DNA from: Duganella aceris | GTDB lineage: Bacteria > Pseudomonadota > Gammaproteobacteria > Burkholderiales > Burkholderiaceae_D | Direction of reading: 5' to 3' | Assembly: GCF_011090165.1 (NCBI RefSeq) | Contig: NZ_JAADJT010000008.1 | Coordinates: 310,001 to 374,000, forward strand | DNA length: 64,000 bases | Shown: positions 25,970 through 33,516 of the stretch, one piece after another | Layout: every line of letters starts with the position of its first letter | Numbering within the stretch: the first letter of the stretch is position 1 | The notes under the pieces: generated by a model | What the model was told of the DNA's origin: nothing | The model's input: only the letters and a program-made list of their open reading frames with translations | Databases searched by the model: none | Program-made: the position numbers and the translations under genes

Positions 25970-27234
25970 ACAGGATACCCAAGATGATAAGAAGACTTTG
26001 CGTGGCGGCCCTGCTGTCCTGCTGCTGGATGCCGTCGGCGCACGCCGCCGACGCGGCCGGAGCGCTGATCGAGCGCGGCGCCTACCTGGCCAGGGTCGGC
26101 GACTGCGTGGCTTGCCACACCGCGCCGAAAGGCAAGCCGTACGCCGGCGGACTCGCCATGAGCACGCCGGTCGGCGCGGTCTACTCGACCAACATCACGC
26201 CCGATCCGCGCACCGGCATCGGCACCTGGACGCTGCGCGACTTCGAGCGCGCGCTGCGGCACGGCGTGTCCAGGGATGGCCACAACCTTTATCCGGCGAT
26301 GCCGTATCCGTCCTACGCCAAGGTGCGCGACGAGGACGTCGCGGCCTTGTACGCCTACTTCATGCGCGCGGTGCCGGCGGTGAAACAGGCCAACCGCGAG
26401 AGCGACATCCGCTGGCCGCTGAACATGCGCTGGCCGCTCAAGCTGTGGAACCTGGCCTTCCTCGACCAGGAGGTGTTCCGCGACAACGCCGCCCAGAGCG
26501 CGACCTGGAATCGCGGCGCCTACCTGACCCAGGGCCTGGGCCATTGCGGCGCCTGTCATACCTCGCGCGGCGCGGCGTTCCAGGAAAAGGCGCTCGACGA
26601 GCGCGGCGACCAATACCTGCAAGGCGCGGCGCTGGAGGGCTGGTACGCCTCCAGCCTGGGCGGCGACCGCCGCGCCGGGCTGGGGCGCTGGAACGAGCAG
26701 GATCTGCGCAGCTTCCTGCGCACCGGCGCCAACCGCCACGCCACCGCGTTCGGCTCGATGACCGATGTGATCAACAACAGCACCCAGCATTTGACCGATG
26801 CCGATACGCAGGCCATCGCGCACTACCTGAAATCGCTGCCGACGCCGGACGGTGCGGGATTGTTCGCGGCGGTGCCGGTCGCCACGTCGGCGCAAGCGCT
26901 GTCCGGCGCTCGCGTCTACGGCAAATACTGCCTGCAATGTCACGGCGCCGACGGGCGCGGCGTGCCGCCGTTGCTGGCGCCGCTGGCGTTGAACCCGAAC
27001 CTGGCCGCGCCCAGGACGGCGTCGCTGATCAACGTCACGCTGAACGGCACGCGCGAGCTGGTGATCGGCGGCTTGCCGGCGCCGTATCCGATGCCCGCCT
27101 TCGGCAAGGTGCTCAGCGACGCCGAGGTGGCCGACGTGGTCACCTACCTGCGTGGGCAATGGGGCCAGGGCGCCGACCCGATGTCGGTATCGGCCGACGA
27201 AGTGCGCAAGCTGCGCAAAACCACGCGGCGCTGA
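25966..27234 (+). CDS. Tri-heme cytochrome c (dehydrogenase electron-transfer subunit)
   Basis: A 422-residue exported cytochrome c with signal peptide (RRLCVAALLSCCWMPSAHA) and three heme sites: CVACH at Cys47-His51, CGACH at Cys194-His198 and CLQCH at Cys322-His326. This is the alcohol/aldehyde-dehydrogenase subunit II architecture, receiving electrons from the molybdenum hydroxylase and passing them to quinone or the respiratory chain. It starts inside the IorB stop codon (ATGA), so the three genes are one complex-encoding operon. Confidence 0.93.
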   Translation: MNRIPKMIRRLCVAALLSCCWMPSAHAADAAGALIERGAYLARVGDCVACHTAPKGKPYAGGLAMSTPVGAVYSTNITPDPRTGIGTWTLRDFERALRHGVSRDGHNLYPAMPYPSYAKVRDEDVAALYAYFMRAVPAVKQANRESDIRWPLNMRWPLKLWNLAFLDQEVFRDNAAQSATWNRGAYLTQGLGHCGACHTSRGAAFQEKALDERGDQYLQGAALEGWYASSLGGDRRAGLGRWNEQDLRSFLRTGANRHATAFGSMTDVINNSTQHLTDADTQAIAHYLKSLPTPDGAGLFAAVPVATSAQALSGARVYGKYCLQCHGADGRGVPPLLAPLALNPNLAAPRTASLINVTLNGTRELVIGGLPAPYPMPAFGKVLSDAEVADVVTYLRGQWGQGADPMSVSADEVRKLRKTTRR

Positions 27235-27276
27235 CATTGTCGGCGTCCGCAACCCCTTCCTGAAAGAGAAAACATC

Positions 27277-27894
27277 ATGGCTCATCCACAATATCCCACC
27301 TCCACCTCGGCGCTGCTGCTGGTCGATGTGCTCAACGATTTCCTGGCGCCGGACGGCAAGGTCCACGCCAACATCCGCGACCAGATCGAACAGGTCGGGC
27401 TGGTCGCCAACCTGACGCGCCTGATCGAAGGCGCGCGCGCCGCCGGCCTGCAGATCGCTTACGCGCCGCACGGCCTGCACGAACATAGTTTCGACGACGT
27501 CAAGTACGTCCCGGTGCGCATGCAGTATGCGATGGAGCACCATGTGTTCTGGGAGGGCGAGAAGGGTTCCGACTTCTTTGAGCTGTTTCGCCCGCAGGAC
27601 GGCGACATCGTCTCCAGCCGGCATCGCACCTTCAACGGTTTCATGGGCACCGACCTCGACGCCAGGTTGAAGGCGCGCGGCATCGAGAAACTGATCTTCG
27701 CAGGCCTGACCTCGCAGACCTGCGTCGAAGGCACGGCGCGCCACGCCACCGAGGCGGGCTACCACGTCACCTTCCTGACCGACGCGGTGGCCGAGTTCAC
27801 GCCCGAGGCGCACAAGGCCGCGCTGGAAATCTCCTACCCGACTTTCGGCCACGAAGTGCTGACGGTCGACCAGGTGCTGGCCGCGATCAGCTAG
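27277..27894 (+). CDS. Isochorismatase-like cysteine hydrolase
   Basis: A 205-residue cytoplasmic enzyme of the isochorismatase superfamily. It has the first acidic residue Asp17 (LLLVDVLNDF), the nucleophile Cys149 (LTSQTCVEGTAR) and a cis-peptide-like GLTSQ turn. The usual catalytic Lys position falls in SSRHRTFNGF and appears to be Arg or His, so activity should be tested before assuming it. It follows the cytochrome gene by 42 bases and is read in the same direction, probably the fourth gene of the operon. Two more family members are at 31667 and 42934. Confidence 0.9.
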   Translation: MAHPQYPTSTSALLLVDVLNDFLAPDGKVHANIRDQIEQVGLVANLTRLIEGARAAGLQIAYAPHGLHEHSFDDVKYVPVRMQYAMEHHVFWEGEKGSDFFELFRPQDGDIVSSRHRTFNGFMGTDLDARLKARGIEKLIFAGLTSQTCVEGTARHATEAGYHVTFLTDAVAEFTPEAHKAALEISYPTFGHEVLTVDQVLAAIS

Positions 27895-27903
27895 GGCTGA
27901 TTG

Positions 27904-28437
27904 TCACTTCCGGGGAAGGGGGGACTTCTTCGGCTTCGGCGCGCCTTCGCGGAAGGCGGCGCTGCGTTGTTCGCGCTCGGCGGCGTAGGTCTTGCCGATG
28001 GTCGGTTCCACGTCGTCGAAAGTGAAATCGCGGCCGCCGCCGGGAATCTGCCACAGGTCGTCGAGCTCGATGCCGCTGGCCTTGTGCACCAGCTTCACGG
28101 CCGGCTCGCCGTGCGGGCAATCGTGCTCCCATTTGCGGCCCCAGGTGCGCAGCATCATCAGCACCGGATCGAGCTCGCGGCCTTTTTGTGTCTTGTGGTA
28201 TTCGTAGCGCGGCGGGCGCTCGCTGTACTGCCGGCGTTCGATCACGCCGTCGCTTTCGAGACGTTTCAAACGCAAGGTCAGCAGGTGCGACGACATGCCG
28301 GTCTGGGCCTGCAGCGCGTCGAAGCGGTGCGAGCCCATGCCCAGTTCGCGCAAGATCAACATGGTCCAACGGTCGCCGACCAGCGCGAGCGATCGCGCGA
28401 TCGGACAGACACTGTCACTGACTTCATCCCAACTCAT
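27904..28437 (-). CDS. HxlR-family transcriptional regulator (first)
   Basis: A 177-residue regulator with a winged-helix HxlR domain (MSWDEVSDSVCPIARSLALVGDRWTMLILRELGMGSHRFDALQAQTGMSSHLLTLRLKRLESDGVIERRQYSERPPRYEYH). ATG 28437 follows GAGGAG and matches the start of its paralogue at 41952; the longer frame to 28449 is unnecessary. A Cys in SVCPI, also conserved in the paralogue, could be a redox sensor as in YodB-type regulators. A TTAACAACG-type dyad lies 34 bases upstream. Confidence 0.9.
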   Translation of the reverse strand: MSWDEVSDSVCPIARSLALVGDRWTMLILRELGMGSHRFDALQAQTGMSSHLLTLRLKRLESDGVIERRQYSERPPRYEYHKTQKGRELDPVLMMLRTWGRKWEHDCPHGEPAVKLVHKASGIELDDLWQIPGGGRDFTFDDVEPTIGKTYAAEREQRSAAFREGAPKPKKSPLPRK

Positions 28438-28470
28438 GGTACTCCTCACTTAGTACCCACATTTTACACC

Positions 28471-28486
28471 GTTAACAACGTTTAAC
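28471..28486. promoter_or_regulatory. GTTAA-N6-TTAAC dyad, motif 2 site before hxlR1
   Basis: GTTAACAACGTTTAAC forms a perfect GTTAA/TTAAC dyad 34 bases before the first HxlR gene, the position expected for autoregulation. Variants occur at 32856 and 37829 with the conserved core TAACAACG. Confidence 0.55.
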
Positions 28487-28496
28487 AGCGCAGGGA

Positions 28497-30068
28497 CTAG
28501 AGCGGCAGGGCGGCCGGCGGGAACATCGGATCGTTGGCGGTGCGCAGTTTTTTCAGGGCGTGGGCGCGGATGGTGTGGTGCATGCGATAGCCGGCGTGAT
28601 CGCCGCGCTGGTCGGTCAGCAGCAGCGACTTGTCGACCAGCGCCGGCAGGATCGTCAGCAGGCTGTCGAGCGAGATGTAGTGGCAGCAGGCCAGCGCCGC
28701 CGCGCTGCATGCGGTGAAGCCGTCGCGGAAGATGGCGAGCCGGCGCAGCACGATCTTTTCCTCGGGCGACAAGCGTTCGAAGCCCCATTCCAGCGCGGCC
28801 CACATGGTCTGGTGGCGCGCCACCGGGCTGCGGCGCGCGCTGGCCAGCAGTTGGAAGCGCTCTTGCAAGCGCGCCAGCACCTCCGAGGGACTGAGCAGGT
28901 CCATGCTCAACGCCGCCAGTTCCAGCGCCAGCGGGATGCCGTCCAATTCGCGGCAGATGGCGACGATGGTGTCGACCTCCCTGGCGTTGATGATGAAGTC
29001 CTGGCAGCGGGCGCGGGCACGGTCGCAGAACAGCCGCACCGCCGGCGCGGCGTAGGCGAGGGCCGGCGTCACGACGGCGTCGCGCGGCGGCAGCGCCAGC
29101 GGCGGCAGCGGGTACACGGATTCCTGCGCCAGGCGCAGCGGCCCCCGGCTGGTGGTCAGCAGCAGCATCTCGGGCAGGGCGGCGCGCAACCGCGCGATCA
29201 GCGCGGCGGCGGCTTGAGGCGCATGGTCGCAGCCGTCGAGCAGCAGCACCAGCCGGGCGGCGCGCAGACGGTGCGTCGGCTGCGCCGCGTCCTCTTCCTC
29301 GGCGTTCGGTAGCCGGCAGGCGGCGGCGATGGCGCGCAGCGCGGCGCCGGGATCGGCGCAGGCGGCGGCGTCGAGGAGGCAGCAGGGCAGATCGTACTGC
29401 GTTCCCAGCAGCGCGACGACGGCCGCCGCCAGCACGCTTTTGCCGACGCCGGCCGCGCCGGTGACGACCACATGGCGCCGCTCCAGCAGCAGCGCCGCGA
29501 GCTCGCGCAAGGCGCCGTCGCGGCCGACCAGCGCGCCATATGCCATCGGTGATTGCAGCGGGCCGCCCTCCGACCCGCGTACTGACCCGCGTACCGTCTC
29601 TTGCGGCTGTCCTTGCGCCGCGCCATGCATCGGCCGATGCGCCGGTCCTTGCGCCGATCCCGATACCGTGCGCGCCGCCACGGCGGGCGCCGCATCGGCG
29701 GCCGGCGACGCCGCGCCGTCGTGGCGCCGCACCGGCGCGGTGAAGACGTAGCCGCGCCTGGCCAGGTTTTCGATGCACAGCTGGCCGTGCTGCTCCTCGC
29801 GCAGCGCCTTGCGCAGCGCCGAGATCTGCACCCGCAGGTTGCCTTCCTCGACGATGGTGTCCGGCCAGACCACGCCGATCAGCTCCTCCTTGGTCACCAG
29901 CCGCCCGGCGCGTTCCACCAAGGCCAGCAGCACATCGTAGGCGCGGCTGCCCAGCGCCACCCGGCAGTCGCCATGCAACAGCGCGCGCTCGCACGGCAGC
30001 AGCTCGAAGTCGAGGAAGGTGTAGCGGGCGGCGTATCCGGGGGCGGGGGAGACGTCTGGTAGCGACAT
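28497..30068 (-). CDS. Winged-helix regulator with fused ATPase domain (first of two)
   Basis: A 523-residue protein. An OmpR-type winged helix spans about 17-115 (SRAYDVLLALVERAGRLVTKEELIGVVWPDTIVEEGNLRVQISALRKAL), followed by a Gly/Ala/Pro-rich linker and an NB-ARC/STAND-like ATPase domain with Walker A GAAGVGKS at about 204-211, a DGCDHAP Walker B-like stretch, and helical C-terminal repeats. ATG 30068 is chosen over a TTG three codons upstream. It is the lower of two tandem paralogues, the other ending 39 bases upstream. The regulated genes are not evident. Confidence 0.85.
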   Translation of the reverse strand: MSLPDVSPAPGYAARYTFLDFELLPCERALLHGDCRVALGSRAYDVLLALVERAGRLVTKEELIGVVWPDTIVEEGNLRVQISALRKALREEQHGQLCIENLARRGYVFTAPVRRHDGAASPAADAAPAVAARTVSGSAQGPAHRPMHGAAQGQPQETVRGSVRGSEGGPLQSPMAYGALVGRDGALRELAALLLERRHVVVTGAAGVGKSVLAAAVVALLGTQYDLPCCLLDAAACADPGAALRAIAAACRLPNAEEEDAAQPTHRLRAARLVLLLDGCDHAPQAAAALIARLRAALPEMLLLTTSRGPLRLAQESVYPLPPLALPPRDAVVTPALAYAAPAVRLFCDRARARCQDFIINAREVDTIVAICRELDGIPLALELAALSMDLLSPSEVLARLQERFQLLASARRSPVARHQTMWAALEWGFERLSPEEKIVLRRLAIFRDGFTACSAAALACCHYISLDSLLTILPALVDKSLLLTDQRGDHAGYRMHHTIRAHALKKLRTANDPMFPPAALPL

Positions 30069-30107
30069 GGTCGGCAAGGTCGGGGCCTATCGGGGTCGGT
30101 GTCAGGG

Positions 30108-31511
30108 TTATAAGAGCAGATCGGGCAGCAGCAGCGGCGGCAAGTCGCGCAGGTTGGTCGGGTAGAGCGCCTGGCACTGCCGGCGGCGCGCGACATAGCG
30201 TTCCAGCGCGTAAGCCTTGGTGCTGTTGAGCAGCCGGTACAGCGTGAAGTCCGGTCCATGGTCGACCGTCACCAGGGACTTGGCGACCAGCGACTGCAAG
30301 GTCGGCAGCACCAGCGATTCCGGCAACCCGCAACCGGTGAGCGCGCAGCTGACCGAAATCATGCCGAAGCCGCTGCGGAACACCGACAGCCGGCACAAGG
30401 CCGTCTGCTCGCGCGCGCTGAGGCGCTGGAAATCCCAGTCCAGCGATTGCCACATCGATTGCTGGCGCAAAGCGCCTTGCGGATGCGCCGCCGGCGGGGG
30501 CTCGGGTGCCGGCGCCGCCGCCGCCGAGGGCAGCAGCTCGGCGTAGCGACGCCAGGCGGTGTCGCGGGCCGCCAGCTCCAACGCCAGCGGCAAGCCGTCG
30601 AGGGCTTGGCACAATTCGATCAGTTCCGGCACGTCGCCGTCGTCGACATGGAAATCCGGGCTGTGCATGCGGGCGCGCCGACAGAACAGCTGCACCGCCG
30701 CATAGCGGCACGCCTCGGCCAGTGTCAGTCCGGCGCCGCGCGGTGGCAGCGCCAGCGGCGGCAGGCGGAACACGGTTTCGCGGCTCAGTTGCAGCGATTC
30801 GCGGCTGACCGCCAGCACCGGCATGCCGGGATGGAGCCTCGGCAGCGCCTGCGCCAGCGCGGCCGCGAGATCGGTGTCGAACTCGCAGTTCTCGAGGATC
30901 AGCAGGGATGGCGCGGCGGCGAACGGCAACGCCGGGCCGGCGCCGGGCAAGGCCAGGTCCAGTGTGACCGCGCGCAGGCCGGCGCCGGCGAAGCGCGCCG
31001 CCACCGCCCGCGCCACCGCGCTCTTGCCGACGCCGCCGGTGCCGGCCAGCGTCACCAGCCCTTTTTCCTGCAGCAGCCCGGCGATGTGGACGACCGCGTC
31101 GTCGCGGCCCAGCGGCATGGAATGGTGGTCGGCCGGCGCCGGCGCGGCCGCGCGCCAGCGCACCTGGGCCACGAAGCAATAGCCCTTGCCGGGCACGCTG
31201 TCGATATGCCGGTCGCCGCCGCCGTGCTCGGCCAGCGCCTTGCGCAGGGTGGAGATCTGTACCCGCAGGTTGGCGTCGGTGACGTCGGCGCCATGCCACG
31301 CCGAGCGCAGCAGCGTCTCGCGCGGCAGCACGGTGCCGGCCGCCAGGACCAGCGCCAGCAGCAGGTCGAAGGCGCGCGGGTTCAGATCCACCGGCCGGCC
31401 ATGGCGCGACAGCGTGCGCGCGGCCGGATCCAGCAGGTAGCCGTCGAATTCGCAGGCCGACCCGATCGGAGGGAGCGCGCCCGGGGCGCGGTTTGATGTT
31501 GAGGTATCCAC
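30108..31511 (-). CDS. Winged-helix regulator with fused ATPase domain (second of two)
   Basis: A protein of about 467 residues with the same architecture as its neighbour: OmpR-type winged helix (DLNPRAFDLLLALVLAAGTVLPRETLLRSAWHGADVTDANLRVQISTLRKAL), Walker A GTGGVGKS at about 157-164, and a helical tail. The start is uncertain: GTG 31511 gives a normal N-terminus; a TTG at 31532 is also open but would place the start inside the TTCAA-type palindrome at 31523-31545. The palindrome therefore probably covers its promoter. It is divergent from the exported cysteine hydrolase. Confidence 0.83.
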   Translation of the reverse strand: MDTSTSNRAPGALPPIGSACEFDGYLLDPAARTLSRHGRPVDLNPRAFDLLLALVLAAGTVLPRETLLRSAWHGADVTDANLRVQISTLRKALAEHGGGDRHIDSVPGKGYCFVAQVRWRAAAPAPADHHSMPLGRDDAVVHIAGLLQEKGLVTLAGTGGVGKSAVARAVAARFAGAGLRAVTLDLALPGAGPALPFAAAPSLLILENCEFDTDLAAALAQALPRLHPGMPVLAVSRESLQLSRETVFRLPPLALPPRGAGLTLAEACRYAAVQLFCRRARMHSPDFHVDDGDVPELIELCQALDGLPLALELAARDTAWRRYAELLPSAAAAPAPEPPPAAHPQGALRQQSMWQSLDWDFQRLSAREQTALCRLSVFRSGFGMISVSCALTGCGLPESLVLPTLQSLVAKSLVTVDHGPDFTLYRLLNSTKAYALERYVARRRQCQALYPTNLRDLPPLLLPDLLL

Positions 31512-31522
31512 GAGCGAATTGT

Positions 31523-31545
31523 AACACTTCAATATTTAAAGTAAC
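31523..31545. promoter_or_regulatory. TTCAA-type palindrome, winged-helix regulator side
   Basis: ACTTCAA-TAT-TTAAAGT, followed by AAC, is an imperfect version of the operator seen at 23297, sharing its GTAAC right end. It lies in the 155-base divergent region between the winged-helix/ATPase gene and the exported cysteine hydrolase, closest to the former. Confidence 0.5.
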
Positions 31546-31550
31546 TACCT

Positions 31551-31568
31551 CCCTCCAATTCGGGAGGG
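31551..31568. promoter_or_regulatory. CCCTCC-AATTCG-GGAGGG dyad
   Basis: A perfect six-base inverted repeat containing ATTCGGGAG, the third copy of the motif seen at 4790 and 23258. It lies between two TTCAA-type palindromes, with the second one 34 bases downstream of ATTCGGGAG, exactly as in the iorA promoter. Confidence 0.5.
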
Positions 31569-31597
31569 CATCGCCTGATTTCGATGCTAGAGTTTAG

Positions 31598-31612
31598 CTT
31601 CAAATATTGAAG
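31598..31612. promoter_or_regulatory. CTTCAA-N3-TTGAAG operator, cysteine hydrolase promoter
   Basis: A perfect six-base dyad with a three-base centre, identical in its core (CAAATATTGAAG) to the iorA site. It lies 54 bases before the ATG of the exported cysteine hydrolase at 31667. Confidence 0.7.
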
Positions 31613-31666
31613 TTTGCTTGCCGCCCGTGCGCGGGCGGCGTTTTCCACCTTTTCGAAAGAACCATC

Positions 31667-32371
31667 ATGAACCTGCTCCGTACCCTGTTTGTCGCCGCCG
31701 CCGCCTCCTTGCTGGTGGGCCACGCCGGTGCCGCCGCGCCGGTCTACAGCGCCGCCAAGACCGCGCTGCTGATCGTCGATCCCTACAACGACTTCATGAC
31801 CGAGGGCGGCAAGCTGTATCAGGCGATCAAGCCGACCGCCGACGCCTCCGGCATGTTCGACAATATGCGCAAGATCATTCCGGCGGCGCGCGCGGCCGGC
31901 ATGCAGGTGTTCGTGCTGCCGCACCACCAATCCTCGCCCACCGGCGACGACTACGATGGCTGGCAGCACGTCAATATGTTCCAGGCCAAGAACCAGGGCT
32001 TGAAGGCGTTCGAAGTGGGCACCTGGGGCGCGCAGTACAACCCCGAGTTCGGTCCGAAAAAAGGCGACGTGATCGTGCGTCAGCACTTCGCCCAGAGCGG
32101 CTTCGCCAACACCGACCTGGATTTCCAGCTCAAGCAGCACGGCATCAGCCATATCATCCTGGTCGGTGTGATCGCCAACAGCTGCATCGAATCGACCGCG
32201 CGCTACGGCATGGAACTGGGCTACCACGTGACGCTGGTGCCGGACGCGCAAGCGGCATTCAGCCCTGAAGGCATGTCGGCCGCCGCCGAAAACGCGCCGC
32301 TGTTCGCGCACGCGATCCTGAAGACGGCCGATCTGCTGAAGCAATTCCCGGCCGCGCGCGCCGCCAGGTAA
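31667..32371 (+). CDS. Exported isochorismatase-like cysteine hydrolase
   Basis: A 234-residue protein with a clear signal peptide (LLRTLFVAAAASLLVGHAGA) and an isochorismatase-like domain: Asp in LLIVDPYNDFM and nucleophile Cys in VGVIANSCIESTARYGMELGYHVTLV. The equivalent of the catalytic Lys is Arg (VIVRQHF), whereas the cytoplasmic paralogue at 42934 has Lys (IVAKEHW). The two share long identical stretches and are clearly duplicates, one having gained export. The OsmC gene starts 11 bases downstream. Confidence 0.9.
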   Translation: MNLLRTLFVAAAASLLVGHAGAAAPVYSAAKTALLIVDPYNDFMTEGGKLYQAIKPTADASGMFDNMRKIIPAARAAGMQVFVLPHHQSSPTGDDYDGWQHVNMFQAKNQGLKAFEVGTWGAQYNPEFGPKKGDVIVRQHFAQSGFANTDLDFQLKQHGISHIILVGVIANSCIESTARYGMELGYHVTLVPDAQAAFSPEGMSAAAENAPLFAHAILKTADLLKQFPAARAAR

Positions 32372-32382
32372 GGAGGGCGAAC

Positions 32383-32811
32383 ATGCAAGCCAAGGGATAC
32401 TCCACCTGGCGCGGCAACTGGCGGCAGGGCGCCGGCACCATCTCCACCGCCAGCGACAGTGTGCGCGACCAGCCCTACAGCTACGCCAGCCGCTTCGATG
32501 GCGCGCCGGGCGCCAGCCCGGAAGAGTTGTTGGCGGCGGCGCACGCCGGCTGCTTCAACCAGGCGCTGGCCAACAACTTCGGCATGCAGTCGCTGATGGC
32601 CGGCAGCATCGCCACCAGCGTGACGATCGAGCTGGGCCAGGATGAGCTGGGTCGTCCGGCCATCCTCGGTTCGCACATCTCGGTCGAGGCCGAGGTGCCG
32701 GGCGCGACGCCGGAGCAGATGCTGCAATGCGCCACCCGCGCCAGCACCAACTGTTCGATCTCCAAGATCATGCGCTGCGATATCACGCTGGCGGCGCGCC
32801 TGCTGCCGTAA
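32383..32811 (+). CDS. OsmC-family peroxiredoxin-like protein
   Basis: A 142-residue protein of the OsmC/Ohr family. The two catalytic cysteines are Cys57 (AAHAGCFNQAL) and Cys124 (STNCSISKI), as in enzymes that reduce organic hydroperoxides. The N-terminus (STWRGNWRQGAGTISTAS) matches the OsmC subgroup rather than Ohr. It follows the exported cysteine hydrolase by 11 bases and shares its TTCAA-type operator, consistent with a role against electrophiles or peroxides. Confidence 0.92.
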   Translation: MQAKGYSTWRGNWRQGAGTISTASDSVRDQPYSYASRFDGAPGASPEELLAAAHAGCFNQALANNFGMQSLMAGSIATSVTIELGQDELGRPAILGSHISVEAEVPGATPEQMLQCATRASTNCSISKIMRCDITLAARLLP

Positions 32812-32823
32812 GCCTGCGGCATC

Positions 32824-32855
32824 CGTTGCAGGGCCGTGGGCGCGGCCTTGCAACG
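32824..32855 (+). terminator. Strong hairpin after the OsmC gene
   Basis: Thirteen-base arms (CGTTGCAGGGCCG with CGGCCTTGCAACG, one G:U) enclose a six-base loop, 12 bases after the OsmC stop. No T-tract follows, so it may be a weak or Rho-assisted terminator or a stabilising hairpin. It abuts the motif 2 site at 32856. Confidence 0.5.
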
Positions 32856-32871
32856 CTTAACAACGTTAAAC
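32856..32871. promoter_or_regulatory. TTAAC-AAC-GTTAA dyad, motif 2 site
   Basis: CTTAACAACGTTAAAC contains a perfect TTAAC/GTTAA dyad, 45-54 bases before the second degenerate-receiver regulator. It shares the TAACAACG core with the sites at 28471 and 37829. Confidence 0.55.
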
Positions 32872-32916
32872 ATTCAGCGGCGGCGCCGGTTCGTATAATC
32901 GGATTTTCTTACCTGG

Positions 32917-33513
32917 ATGCTGACTATGACAACCCTCTACACGCCCGGGACAGCCATCTGCGCGCAAGTGGCGCATGGCAATCCCCTGATCCGCGCCGGC
33001 CTCGCCACCTTCCTCGCCGCCTGCATCGACATCACCGTCGCCGCCACTCCCGATGAACGCCACGACGTCGTCGTCACCGACTACCAGGACGGCCTGCGCC
33101 GTCTGCAGCAGGCGCCGCCGGGATGGAAGGGGCGGGTGCTGATCGTCACCGAACAGGACCGCGAATGGAGCGTGCGCACCGCCGTCACCAGCGGCGTGCA
33201 CGGTTACGTGCTGCAGCATTGCAGCCAGCGCGAGCTGGAGACGGCGGTGCGTTCGGTGGGGCGCGGCTTGCGCTATCTGACGCCAACGCTGGACCGCTGC
33301 CTGGCCGACGGCCTGTCGCGCGTCAGCCTGACAGGCCGCGAGAGCGACGTGCTGCGCCTGCTGGCGCGCGGCTTCTGCAACAAGCTGATCGCGCGCGAGC
33401 TGGGCATCGGCGTCGGCACCGTCAAGACCCATGTGAAGGGATTGTTCGACAAGCTGGGCGCCACCGCGCGCACGCAGGCGGTGGTGCTGGCCACGGAGCG
33501 CGGCCTGATCTGA
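32917..33513 (+). CDS. LuxR-type regulator with degenerate receiver domain (second)
   Basis: A 198-residue paralogue of the protein at 21298-21990; the helix-turn-helix region and the segment ARVLIVT-x-x-DREW-x-VRTA are nearly the same. The receiver lacks the acidic pair (AHGNPLIRAG) and the conserved Lys (GYVLQH), though an Asp is kept in DVVVTDYQDG. The output domain (LTGRESDVLRLLARGFCNKLIARELGIGVGTVKTHVKGLFDKL) is intact. ATG 32917 or 32926 may start it. It is followed four bases later by a convergent efflux operon. Confidence 0.85.
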   Translation: MLTMTTLYTPGTAICAQVAHGNPLIRAGLATFLAACIDITVAATPDERHDVVVTDYQDGLRRLQQAPPGWKGRVLIVTEQDREWSVRTAVTSGVHGYVLQHCSQRELETAVRSVGRGLRYLTPTLDRCLADGLSRVSLTGRESDVLRLLARGFCNKLIARELGIGVGTVKTHVKGLFDKLGATARTQAVVLATERGLI

Positions 33514-33516
33514 AGC

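Noticed and set aside
29560..29700. Short repeats in the linker of a winged-helix/ATPase gene resembling a CRISPR-like or tandem array
   Set aside because: Irregular GACCCGCGTAC-like and CGCCG strings inside a Gly/Ala/Arg coding linker, with no fixed repeat and spacer length.
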